DNA from: Chloroflexota bacterium
GTDB lineage: Bacteria > Chloroflexota > Limnocylindria > Limnocylindrales > CSP1-4
Direction of reading: 5' to 3'
NCBI GenBank assembly: GCA_021812735.1
Contig: JAKAMV010000158.1
Location: forward strand, 1 to 13,894
DNA: 13,894 bases
Part shown: positions 7,381-13,894 of the stretch, in pieces
Position numbering within the stretch: position 1 is the first letter of the stretch
Layout of the letters: every line of letters begins with the position of its first letter
Notes under the pieces: generated by a model
What the model saw: the letters and a program-made list of their open reading frames with translations, nothing else
Databases searched by the model: none
What the model was told of the DNA's origin: nothing
Position numbers and translations under genes: made by a program

Positions 7381-7455
7381 CTGGCGCCCCCGGACGGACT
7401 CGGGGGCACACGAAGCAAAGTGCCTGATGCGCTCGCGTGGTATGCGGTGCCCTGA
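7381..7455 (+). repeat. 65-bp direct repeat, copy 2, with a recombinase-like tail frame
   Basis: Bases 7381-7445 repeat 5326-5390 with ten substitutions and no gap. The stem GCGCCCCCG (7384-7392) with CGGGGGCAC (7401-7409) is kept apart from one mismatch. The frame matching the recombinase tail stays open here to TGA 7453-7455 and reads LAPPDG through LAWYAVP. Of the seven codons that differ between copies, six change the amino acid, which suggests that the DNA or its fold, not the peptide, was conserved. Upstream of 7366 I find no recombinase remnant. Confidence 0.72.
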
Positions 7456-7611
7456 CACAGTGGCCGCCTTGTCGATCGCCGCTCGTCGGTCGATCAAGCG
7501 TGCGACCGGAACCGCGTCCGGTCGGCTTGCTCAGATCGCTCCTGTGAGATACGCCTCTTCGGGGTGGATGGACGCGTCGAGGCCCGTCTCCGCCTCGTCG
7601 CGAGGCAGAGC

Positions 7612-7642
7612 GGGCTGGGCGGCGCCCTGAGCCGCCCAGCCC
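7612..7642. terminator. Perfect 12-bp GC-rich hairpin, possible bidirectional terminator
   Basis: GGGCTGGGCGGC (7612-7623) pairs perfectly with GCCGCCCAGCCC (7631-7642) around a 7-base loop. It lies 48 bases beyond the stop of the EAL gene and between two convergent genes, a usual place for a terminator. Neither strand has a T-tract, so it would have to act as a stem-only terminator of the kind proposed for GC-rich bacteria. Confidence 0.4.
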
Positions 7643-7690
7643 CGACGCGCCGTCGGCGCTGTGCCCACGCCCGTCACGACGCTGATCCAG

Positions 7691-10114
7691 TCACGCTTCG
7701 GTACCCCGCCCGGGGGCAATGCGCCTTCGCTTGCGCACGTCCACCGACATTGGCCCGGGTCGCCCGAACAGGAACCCCTGGCCAAACTCCACGCCGAGCT
7801 TCTCGAGCGTGGCCGCCTCGAGTTCGGTCTCCACTCCCTCGGCCACCAGCCGGCACCCCGCGCTCCGCGCGAAGTGGCGCATCGCGATCACGAGGGCCTG
7901 GCGCCCGAGGTGGGCGTTGACGCGCCGCACGAGGCTCATGTCGAGCTTCACGAGGTCCGGCTTGAGCTCGATGATGTGGCCGAAGTTCGCGACGCCGGCG
8001 CCCGCGTCGTCGACCGCCAGACGCACGTCGCGCCCGAGCCCGCGCACCGCCTTTCGGACCGCCCTATAGTCGCCCACTGCCTCGTGCTCGGTGATCTCGA
8101 CCACGACGGGCCGTCCCGCCTCGGACAGCACCTCGCCCAACCCGGGGAGCTCCACTAGCAGGCGCGGTGACACGTTGATGTCGATCCAGAGGCCGGGCGG
8201 CAGCGCCGAGCGGGCAGCGTTGACCGCACGCTCGACGGTGGCCAGCTCGAGCTCGGCGCCCAGCCCGACCGACCAGGCGTCGGCGAACACGAGATCGGGC
8301 CGGTCACCGGAGTCGAAGCGCGTCAGCGCTTCGTAGCCGACGGCCTGCCGTGTTCCCAGGTCCACGATGACCTGGAACACGGGATGGAACGCACGGCTCG
8401 CGAGAAGTTGCTCGATCCGCTCGCGGACGTCGATCCCGCGTCGGTACGCGTGCAGCCGCTCGGCGAGCAGCGCGCTCGTGGTCGCGGTGAGGGCCAGCAC
8501 ATCGGGCATCGCGTCGAGGAGGGCGCGGGCGAACTCGGGATCCGCCGTGGTGATGTTGAGGATGCCGTCCACATGATGGTCGTGGACGATCGGGCCGTAG
8601 GCCGCCGCGCGAAGGCCCTCGCGACCTCGTGGCGTCCGGCCGTGCCGCGGCGCTCCGGGCTCCCAGGATTCCGCCCACGCCCCATGCCCGGCGCGCTCGC
8701 GCAGATAGCGCGCACGCTCGGGCTCGATGCGCTCGCCGGGGATGCTCGGATGACGCATTGGCGGAGCGGTTCGCGCAATCACCTCGACGTCCGTCTCGCC
8801 GACGAACGCCTCCACGGCCGCTCCGTCGATGCCGGGCAGTGTGACGAGGGCCTCGCAGACACGCTGCGCGGCCTCGCGCAACGAACTATCGGGCCCGATG
8901 CTCGTGACCGTCTCGATGAGAACGGCCCGAACCTGTGCGTCGTGCGCGAGCCGCGCCTGGGCTGCCCGCAGCTCGGTGACGTCGCGGCACACGGTCAGAT
9001 AGGCCGTGAGCGAGCCGTCGGGATCGCGCATCGGGGCGACGGTGGTAAGAAGTCGGCGGCGCGCTCCGTCCGGTGTGGCAACGTCGACTTCCGTCAGCCA
9101 GGGCCCGCCGCGCACCTCGCGGGCGAGTTCCTCAAGCGCGGCGCGGCCGATGACGCGTGGGGCGATCTCGGCGGCGCGCCGTCCAACGAGTGCACCGGCG
9201 TCCTCGCCGAGCAGCACCGCGAATGCGCGGTTGACGTACACGAGGATGCCCTCGGGGCCTGTGATCGCCACGGCATCCGGTGTCTGGTCCACGGCGCTCG
9301 CCAGCCGCTCGCGTTCGGCACGCGAGCGTTCGCGCTCGGTCACGTCGCGCCAGATCGTGAGCTGGCGATCACCGAATCGCAGGGACTGCAGATCGAATAC
9401 CCCAGAGATGCTGTGCTCGCCCGCGGCTCGGTCCGAGTACGGGAAGGCCGTCAGCTGAAGAGGCTCGCCGGTCTCCGCCACGCGGCGAAACGCATCGAAG
9501 AGGCCCGTCGACTGCAAGGCGGGCAGCAGTTCGAGGCACCGTCGGCCCGAGAGCTCCGTGTCGTCCAGGCCGGCCCATCCGCGGGCGGATCTGTTCAGGT
9601 ACTCCAGATCGTAATCGACGATCTGCCCTTCGGCGTCACGGAGGGGACGGCTGATTGCGAAGGGGTCCATGATCGCGTCGAGCGAGCCCCGCACGAGCGC
9701 CCCCAGCTCCATGGCCTGCTGCTGCGCGCGATGCTGGTCGGTGATGTCGCGCACGAAGACGGCCGCCCCCGTCGACGTCGGGCAGCCGAGGACGCTCACC
9801 CATCGGTCTTCCGGAGTGAAGTACATCTCGGATTCGACGATGTGTCCCGACGAGATGGCCGAGAAGGCGGCATCCAGACTCGCCGGACTCATCTCGGGGA
9901 ACAGGTCGCGAAGCCGCCGACCGCGAGCTGCCCTGAGCGTCAGACCGGCGGCCAGTGCAAGGGCCGCCGCGTTCGCAAACTCGACGCGCCCCCCCTGGTC
10001 AAGGGTGAAGAACCCGAGGGGCATCCGTTCAAGGCCTTCCTCGAGGGTCGCCCGAGGGGACATGACTTCTGGTTCGTCACCCGGCGGGACGGCCGCCGCA
10101 TTCGTTTCGCTCAT
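7691..10114 (-). CDS. PAS-PAS-PAS-GAF-EAL protein, predicted c-di-GMP phosphodiesterase
   Basis: Encodes 807 residues. Three PAS sensor domains lie at about 24-126, 137-260 and 265-380; each ends with the usual RDIT/RDVT-type linker (VRDITDQHRA, WRDVTERERS, CRDVTELRAA). A GAF-like domain spans about 395-552 and the EAL domain about 565-790. Metal and catalytic residues appear intact: YEALTRF with Glu595, Asn647, Glu673, Asp702-Asp703, Lys723, Glu759 and Gln779. Loop 6 reads DDAGAG rather than DDFGTG, a variant I recall as common in Actinobacteria and Chloroflexota. There is no GGDEF domain, so the likely reaction is hydrolysis of cyclic di-GMP to pGpG, controlled by ligand or redox sensing. 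No membrane segment is seen, so it is cytosolic. The ATG at 10112-10114 lacks a clear Shine-Dalgarno site; Met18 is an alternative start. Confidence 0.9.
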   Translation of the reverse strand: MSETNAAAVPPGDEPEVMSPRATLEEGLERMPLGFFTLDQGGRVEFANAAALALAAGLTLRAARGRRLRDLFPEMSPASLDAAFSAISSGHIVESEMYFTPEDRWVSVLGCPTSTGAAVFVRDITDQHRAQQQAMELGALVRGSLDAIMDPFAISRPLRDAEGQIVDYDLEYLNRSARGWAGLDDTELSGRRCLELLPALQSTGLFDAFRRVAETGEPLQLTAFPYSDRAAGEHSISGVFDLQSLRFGDRQLTIWRDVTERERSRAERERLASAVDQTPDAVAITGPEGILVYVNRAFAVLLGEDAGALVGRRAAEIAPRVIGRAALEELAREVRGGPWLTEVDVATPDGARRRLLTTVAPMRDPDGSLTAYLTVCRDVTELRAAQARLAHDAQVRAVLIETVTSIGPDSSLREAAQRVCEALVTLPGIDGAAVEAFVGETDVEVIARTAPPMRHPSIPGERIEPERARYLRERAGHGAWAESWEPGAPRHGRTPRGREGLRAAAYGPIVHDHHVDGILNITTADPEFARALLDAMPDVLALTATTSALLAERLHAYRRGIDVRERIEQLLASRAFHPVFQVIVDLGTRQAVGYEALTRFDSGDRPDLVFADAWSVGLGAELELATVERAVNAARSALPPGLWIDINVSPRLLVELPGLGEVLSEAGRPVVVEITEHEAVGDYRAVRKAVRGLGRDVRLAVDDAGAGVANFGHIIELKPDLVKLDMSLVRRVNAHLGRQALVIAMRHFARSAGCRLVAEGVETELEAATLEKLGVEFGQGFLFGRPGPMSVDVRKRRRIAPGRGTEA

Positions 10115-10170
10115 GATGGTCGTCAGCGTCTCGCCCAGACGGATGACTCCGCCTCATCCGATCCGGCCGA

Positions 10171-10186
10171 TTCAGCGCTTGCTGAA
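10171..10186. promoter_or_regulatory. Dyad upstream of the EAL gene
   Basis: TTCAGC-GCTT-GCTGAA, with perfect 6-bp arms and a 4-base centre, lies 56 bases upstream of the start codon of the PAS/EAL gene, in the 180-base gap after the BAX-inhibitor gene. It may be an operator, or a hairpin in the transcript. I see no convincing -35/-10 pair around it. Confidence 0.25.
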
Positions 10187-10294
10187 AGTCATCGCCCTGG
10201 GGAACTCCGCGGATATTGACGGCGCCAGAGCCGATGCTCGCGTTCGAGGCGACACGGCGCCGGTTGCTGCCCCCGCCGGTCCCGCCCGCGGACC

Positions 10295-11008
10295 TCAGCG
10301 ACGCCTCGACCCCGTGAGCCGCAGCAGCATCTCGAAGAGGTTGATGAAGTCGAGGTACAGCGAGAGCGCGGCGAACACGGCGGCGTTCTCGCGGTTCGCG
10401 ACGCCGGCGACCCGGCCCGCATTGAAACGCTGGACGTCATAGGCCGTGAGCCCGGTGAACAGCAGCACGCCGATCACGCCGATGATCCAGCTCAGCTGGT
10501 CTCCGCCGACGAAGAGGTTGGCGATCGAGGCAATGACGATCCCGATCAGTCCCGCGAACAGGATCCCTCCGAGGCCTGTCAGGTCGCGTCCTGTGGTGAC
10601 CCCGTACAGGGCGGCGACACCGAAGATGGCTGCCGCGCCCACGAAGGAGGCAATGACCGACTCGGCCGTGAAGACGGCCAGCAGCATCGCCAGCGTGGTG
10701 CCCGTCAACGCCGTGAACACGAACAGCATGATCGCCGCCATGGCCGTACCGATACGGTTGATACCTGCGCTGAGGAGGACGACCAGGCCGAGCTCCGCCA
10801 CGACGAAGAGGAGCCCGTTGTTCGCGACGAAGTCCAGCGCACCCGGCATGACGAGGGTCACCAGGGCCGTCAGGGCGCTGGTGAGCAGGGCCAGGAACAT
10901 CCAGCCGTACGCGGCGGTCAGGAAGCCGGATTCGGCCGAGGTTCCCCACCGGGGTTGGCGCTCCTGATAGAGAGCAGATGGCGGATTCCCGAATCGATCA
11001 CCAAGCAT
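10295..11008 (-). CDS. BAX inhibitor-1 (YccA/YetJ) family membrane protein
   Basis: Encodes 237 residues. ATG 11006-11008 has GGAGGT eight bases upstream, so I use it instead of the longer open frame reaching 11173. A hydrophilic N-terminus of about 28 residues is followed by seven hydrophobic segments (about 29-53, 58-81, 84-106, 112-134, 146-167, 172-191 and 209-230) and a basic tail. Hallmarks are AYDVQRF (Asp191) and SLYLDFINLFEMLLRL (Asp220); the two aspartates are the likely counterparts of the pH-sensing pair in Bacillus YetJ, a proton-gated calcium leak. In E. coli the relative YccA is a substrate and modulator of FtsH, and ftsH lies about 700 bp upstream here. Function as a calcium leak or FtsH partner is inferred from the family. 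Confidence 0.92.
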   Translation of the reverse strand: MLGDRFGNPPSALYQERQPRWGTSAESGFLTAAYGWMFLALLTSALTALVTLVMPGALDFVANNGLLFVVAELGLVVLLSAGINRIGTAMAAIMLFVFTALTGTTLAMLLAVFTAESVIASFVGAAAIFGVAALYGVTTGRDLTGLGGILFAGLIGIVIASIANLFVGGDQLSWIIGVIGVLLFTGLTAYDVQRFNAGRVAGVANRENAAVFAALSLYLDFINLFEMLLRLTGSRRR

Positions 11009-11247
11009 CAGAACTGACCTCCAGCGTGGTTGCTTGTCGACGGTGAGCCTCTCCTGCGAGCGGGTGAGCGCTCGTCGCACGATCCGGTTGATTCCGTCGC
11101 GGTCCGGGTCGCCGACCGCGGTCGGGTGCCTAGCTGCGCATTGGACGAATCCGGTATCGAAGACGCCGCTCACTCGCGGTGCTCCGCGGGTTGTGGCTAC
11201 CAGGGCGGCGCGTCACATCGCCCCGCGTCCGCTACGCTTGCGACGAC
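11009..11247. promoter_or_regulatory. Divergent intergenic region with a 14-bp perfect palindrome
   Basis: Separates the minus-strand BAX-inhibitor gene from the plus-strand ATPase remnant. It contains CCGACCGCGGTCGG, a perfect 14-bp palindrome at 11112-11125, and a 6-bp stem (CGAGCG at 11057-11062 with CGCTCG at 11069-11074). Toward the remnant, GTCACA (11212-11217) and TACGCT (11233-11238), 15 bases apart, are a weak promoter candidate that would begin transcription within about three bases of the ATG, giving a leaderless mRNA. I see no clear promoter for the BAX-inhibitor gene. Confidence 0.3.
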
Positions 11248-11544
11248 ATGTCGTCGGCAGACGTCCGGACGGCGGCAACTATCGCCCCTGGGACGACGCA
11301 GGCGGCGTCGGACGCCCCGACTCCCGCGGGCCTGACGAGCGCCGAGGCAGCCGGCCGCCTCGCCGCGGACGGCTCCAACACGATCGGTGGTGGCGCCCGC
11401 CGGACCCGGCTCGCGATCCTCGTCGCGCAGGTCTCGAGCCCGCTCGTGCTCATCCTCGTGGGCGCGGTGCTCGCCACCGACAACGTCGGGGCGCATCTCG
11501 GGCTGGTGGAGCTGGCCAAGCGGCGCTTCGAGCGCGCGGGTTAG
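11248..11544 (+). pseudogene. P-type cation ATPase relic: both ends joined, middle deleted
   Basis: A 98-codon frame from ATG 11248 with no visible Shine-Dalgarno site. Residues about 27-73 match the cation-ATPase N-terminal domain and start of the first membrane helix: GLTSAEAAGRLAADGSN, then a basic stretch and SSPLVLILVGAVL. The next residues, LGLVELAKRRFERAG, match the extreme C-terminus of the same family (usual form LVELAKRRFYR). Everything between is missing: actuator domain, phosphorylation site DKTGT, nucleotide domain and the remaining helices, roughly 700-800 residues. The join lies near 11475-11500 and keeps the reading frame. The product cannot pump ions. It is probably the scar of a single deletion; an assembly error is the main alternative. 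Confidence 0.72.
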
Positions 11545-11600
11545 CTGCCGCCGCGCTCTCCGCACGTGACCAGGTACGGGTGAGGCTGGCGGCCCCTGGA

Positions 11601-11714
11601 TCAATGGCCGAACGGGCGCCCGCCGAGCTGGAAGCCGGACCGGATGCCGAGCGCGGCCTGGGCAATGACGATCGCCGCCGCGCAGGCGGCGAAGATGATG
11701 ACCGGCACGGGCAT
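11601..11714 (-). CDS. 37-residue single-span membrane peptide downstream of ftsH
   Basis: A short gene starting at ATG 11712-11714, five bases after the ftsH stop codon. Its Shine-Dalgarno site AGGTGA contains that stop, so translation is probably coupled to ftsH. The peptide starts MPVPVIIFAACAAAIVIAQ, a single membrane span of about 17-20 residues, and ends with a basic, Gly-rich tail containing IRSGFQLGGRPFGH. Of 37 sense codons, 35 end in G or C, the same bias as the neighbouring genes, which supports real coding. I do not recognise a family. Small membrane peptides are known to modulate FtsH or direct substrates to it (phage lambda CIII; Salmonella MgtR for MgtC). Such a role here is inference from position and form. 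Confidence 0.65.
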   Translation of the reverse strand: MPVPVIIFAACAAAIVIAQAALGIRSGFQLGGRPFGH

Positions 11715-11719
11715 CTCGA

Positions 11720-13786
11720 TCACCTGGCGCCGAGGGCGGGGACGAGCGTGTCGACCCGGGGCGTGCCACCGCGCTGCGGAACTGCGCCGGCAGCAGCGAC
11801 GCTGGCTGCAGCCGCGACGGTCCCGGGCACCGCCATGACCGTGGTCGACTCCGCGGGCGCGGCAGCGGCCTCGGCCGAGGCGGTCTCGGCCACGATTTCC
11901 CGCAGCCGTTCGCCGGTCACCAGCTCCTTCTCGATCAGCTCCGTGGCGAGTGCATCGAGCGTCGCACGATGGTTGCGCAGCAGCTCGGTGGCGCGTGCGC
12001 GCGCATCCTCGAGGAGCCGGATGACGGCGGCGTCCATGCGGCTCGCGGTCGACTCGGCGTACTCGTGGGCATCCTCGACCTCGCGCCCCATGAACGGATG
12101 GGTCTCGCCGACCCCGTAGGACACCGGGCCGAGCTCGTCGCTCATGCCCCACAGCCCGACCATGCGCCGTGCCAGGTTCGTGGCACCCTTCAGGTCGCTC
12201 TCCGCGCCGGTCGTCGGTTGGCCGAACACCAGTTCCTCGGCCGCTCGGCCGCCGAGCATGACGCCGAGGCGGGCCAGCAGGTACTCACGCGAGTAGTTCC
12301 GCCGGTCCTCGTCGGGCCGCTGCTCGGTGACGCCGAGGGCGCGGCCATGCGGGACGATGGTGATCTTCTGGACCGGGTCCGCGCCGGCCGTGAGCGCCGC
12401 CACGAGGGCGTGTCCACCCTCGTGGTAGGCGACGAGCCGACGCTCGTCGGCGTCGGTCAGGCCCGCCTGCTTCGTGCCGAGGGTGATCTTGTCGATGGCC
12501 TCCTCGAACTGCATGCGGCCGACCGTCGTGCGGCCCTCGCGCGCCGCCAGGAGCGCGGCCTCGTTGGCCAGATTGGCCAGATCGGCACCCGAGAAGCCGG
12601 GGGTGGCACGGGCGAGCAGCCCGAGATCGACGTCGGACTCGAGCGGCAGGCCGCGCGCGTGGATGCGGAGGATCGCCTCGCGTCCGACGCGGTCCGGGTA
12701 CCCGAGCGTGACCTGGCGGTCGAACCGGCCGGGCCGAAGGAGCGCCGGGTCGAGGACGTCGGGGCGGTTCGTGGCCGCGATGACGATGACGCTGGAGTTC
12801 TCGTCGAAACCGTCCATCTCCACGAGCAGCTGGTTCAGGGTCTGCTCGCGCTCGTCGTTGCTGCCGCCCATGCCGGCGCCGCGCTGGCGGCCGACGGCAT
12901 CGATCTCATCGACGAACACGATGGCGGGCGCGGCCGCCTTGGCCTTGGCGAAGAGGTCACGGACCCGCGACGCACCGACCCCGACGAACATCTCGACGAA
13001 CTCGGAGGCGCTGATGCTGAAGAACGGAACGTGGGCCTCGCCGGCGACTGCCTTGGCGACGAGGGTCTTGCCGACGCCGGGCGGGCCGACGAGCAGCACG
13101 CCGCGCGGCAGCCGGGCGCCGAGCTTCCGGTAGCGGTCGGGCTCCTTGAGGAACGCCACGACCTCCAGCAGCTCGACCTTGGCCTCGTCCTCGCCCGCCA
13201 CGTCGGCGAACGTGACCGAGGGCCGCTCGGGATCGTAGAGCCGTGCCTTCGAGCCGCCGAATCCGAGCACCCCGCCACCGCTGCGCTGCATCCGGCGAGC
13301 CAGGTACGCAAAGAACGCGAGCAGCAGCAGGGTCGGGCCGAACGTGAACAGCAGGGGCGCGAGGATCCCGCCCGAGCTCGTGGTGTCCTCGGCCGTGACC
13401 GTGACGTGCTCCTGCTGCAGCAGCGGGAGCAGCTGCGGGTCCGTCGTCGGCGGCATGACCGTCGTGAACGTCGTGAAGCTCGCGGACTGCGCCGGCGCCG
13501 CCGGCGTGGCGCTGGACGTCTGGCCAGGGGCCGGCGACGGCGCCGCCGGGGGCCACGTCACCGCCTGGCGGAAGGCGCCAGAGATCGACTGCCCGTTGAA
13601 CTGGACCTGGCTGACGTTGCCCTGCTGCACCTGCGCGAGGAAATCCGAATACGGAAGCGCGACTGCGGAGCTGCCCAGGGGCAGGAAGAGCAACGCATTC
13701 CAGGCAAGCAGGATGGCGAAGACCAGCCAGTTGGCCCAGCCGGGAACCCTCGGAGAGGGCGGCTTGTCGGCGGCGCCCGTCGGCAC
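11720..13786 (-). CDS. ftsH: ATP-dependent zinc metalloprotease FtsH
   Basis: Encodes 688 residues from GTG 13784-13786. Membrane helices lie at about 18-36 and 141-162, enclosing an external domain with a Pro/Ala/Ser/Thr-rich stretch (about 78-102). The AAA domain has Walker A GPPGVGKT (234-241), pore loop MFVGVGA (266-272), Walker B IVFVDEID (289-296) and a second region of homology ending RPGRFDRQ (about 351-358). The protease domain has HEGGH (455-459) and third zinc ligand Asp531 in [10 protein letters not shown]. All key residues are present, so it should degrade misassembled membrane proteins and selected regulators at the inner membrane. The C-terminus is a long Ala/Val/Pro-rich tail. 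No Shine-Dalgarno site precedes the GTG, and the frame stays open to the window edge (residues such as [12 protein letters not shown]), so the true start may lie outside. Confidence 0.95.
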   Translation of the reverse strand: MPTGAADKPPSPRVPGWANWLVFAILLAWNALLFLPLGSSAVALPYSDFLAQVQQGNVSQVQFNGQSISGAFRQAVTWPPAAPSPAPGQTSSATPAAPAQSASFTTFTTVMPPTTDPQLLPLLQQEHVTVTAEDTTSSGGILAPLLFTFGPTLLLLAFFAYLARRMQRSGGGVLGFGGSKARLYDPERPSVTFADVAGEDEAKVELLEVVAFLKEPDRYRKLGARLPRGVLLVGPPGVGKTLVAKAVAGEAHVPFFSISASEFVEMFVGVGASRVRDLFAKAKAAAPAIVFVDEIDAVGRQRGAGMGGSNDEREQTLNQLLVEMDGFDENSSVIVIAATNRPDVLDPALLRPGRFDRQVTLGYPDRVGREAILRIHARGLPLESDVDLGLLARATPGFSGADLANLANEAALLAAREGRTTVGRMQFEEAIDKITLGTKQAGLTDADERRLVAYHEGGHALVAALTAGADPVQKITIVPHGRALGVTEQRPDEDRRNYSREYLLARLGVMLGGRAAEELVFGQPTTGAESDLKGATNLARRMVGLWGMSDELGPVSYGVGETHPFMGREVEDAHEYAESTASRMDAAVIRLLEDARARATELLRNHRATLDALATELIEKELVTGERLREIVAETASAEAAAAPAESTTVMAVPGTVAAAASVAAAGAVPQRGGTPRVDTLVPALGAR

Positions 13787-13894
13787 CGGAGACGTGCTCT
13801 TCGAGACTCTCGAACCGGCCGGGGCGCGCGCATCCCAGGCGGGATTCGCACCTCGCTCGGGCGGTGTCGCGGCGGCATTCTCAGGCCGCCTTCC

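Larger units (their letters stand above)
7161..7690. other. 530-bp non-coding stretch rich in dyads
   Basis: Lies between the 3' ends of two convergent genes. I find no gene in it that I can support. In order it holds a 7-bp hairpin just after the peptidase stop, repeat copy 2, a 7-bp stem (CGACCGG at 7503-7509 with CCGGTCG at 7518-7524), an imperfect stem near 7475-7497 (GATCGCCG with CGGTCGATC, one bulge), and a perfect 12-bp hairpin. The density of potential RNA structure is unusual and could reflect element ends, transcription termination from both sides, or a structured RNA. Confidence 0.45.

Noticed and set aside
5511..7418. A 635-codon minus-strand open frame
   Set aside because: It lies antisense to the peptidase gene, whose plus-strand frame has zinc-site motifs and a ribosome binding site. 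The minus frame has no motif.
7531..7785. A minus-strand frame downstream of and overlapping the EAL gene end
   Set aside because: It has no Shine-Dalgarno site at any plausible start, no family likeness, and the perfect 12-bp hairpin falls in its middle.
8384..10219. A 611-codon plus-strand open frame
   Set aside because: It is antisense to the PAS/GAF/EAL gene, has no recognisable domain and is Arg/Gly/Ala-rich, as expected for a shadow frame in GC-rich DNA.
1..13894. tRNA or rRNA genes, CRISPR arrays and intact insertion sequences
   Set aside because: I saw no tRNA cloverleaf ends, no rRNA-like sequence, no regularly spaced repeats and no transposase. The only recombination gene is the truncated serine recombinase.

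Overview
The window is about 13.9 kb of very GC-rich bacterial DNA (strong G/C preference at third codon positions, few A/T-rich stretches). The two lipoproteins are of a kind I associate with soil Chloroflexota of the Limnocylindria type: one has a bacterial SH3 domain followed by a domain with a TGHFDDP motif, the other carries extracellular beta-sandwich modules. With FtsH and a BAX-inhibitor-1 protein beside them, I favour that group. A GC-rich actinobacterium is less likely. This placement is inference, since there is no rRNA gene in the window.

Left part (1-4627), minus strand: a tandem run of four genes read leftwards. An SH3-domain lipoprotein overlaps by ATGA with a large 808-residue lipoprotein. 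A small polytopic membrane protein and a 103-residue alpha/beta protein follow, both with strong Shine-Dalgarno sites; the last also has its own promoter candidate. The first two are probably one translational unit acting at the cell surface.

Middle (4741-7690): an accessory-looking segment on the plus strand. It starts with the zinc-ribbon and coiled-coil end of a large serine recombinase that lacks its catalytic domain. A nested inverted repeat follows, then a zinc metallopeptidase-like gene related to family M49, then a 530-bp non-coding stretch rich in dyads. A 65-bp imperfect direct repeat with a conserved hairpin lies in the recombinase 3' end and again about 220 bp after the peptidase, so it brackets the peptidase gene. 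It looks like an old mobile-element boundary.

Right part (7691-13894): a minus-strand three-PAS, GAF and EAL protein (predicted c-di-GMP phosphodiesterase without GGDEF); a BAX-inhibitor-1 family protein; a plus-strand relic of a P-type cation ATPase whose N-terminal and C-terminal ends are fused in frame with the whole middle missing; and ftsH, followed five bases after its stop by an unlisted 37-codon membrane-peptide gene.

The best candidates for something new are the bracketing 65-bp hairpin repeats around the peptidase, and the ftsH / 37-residue peptide / BAX-inhibitor neighbourhood. FtsH partners elsewhere include both BI-1 family proteins and tiny membrane peptides.
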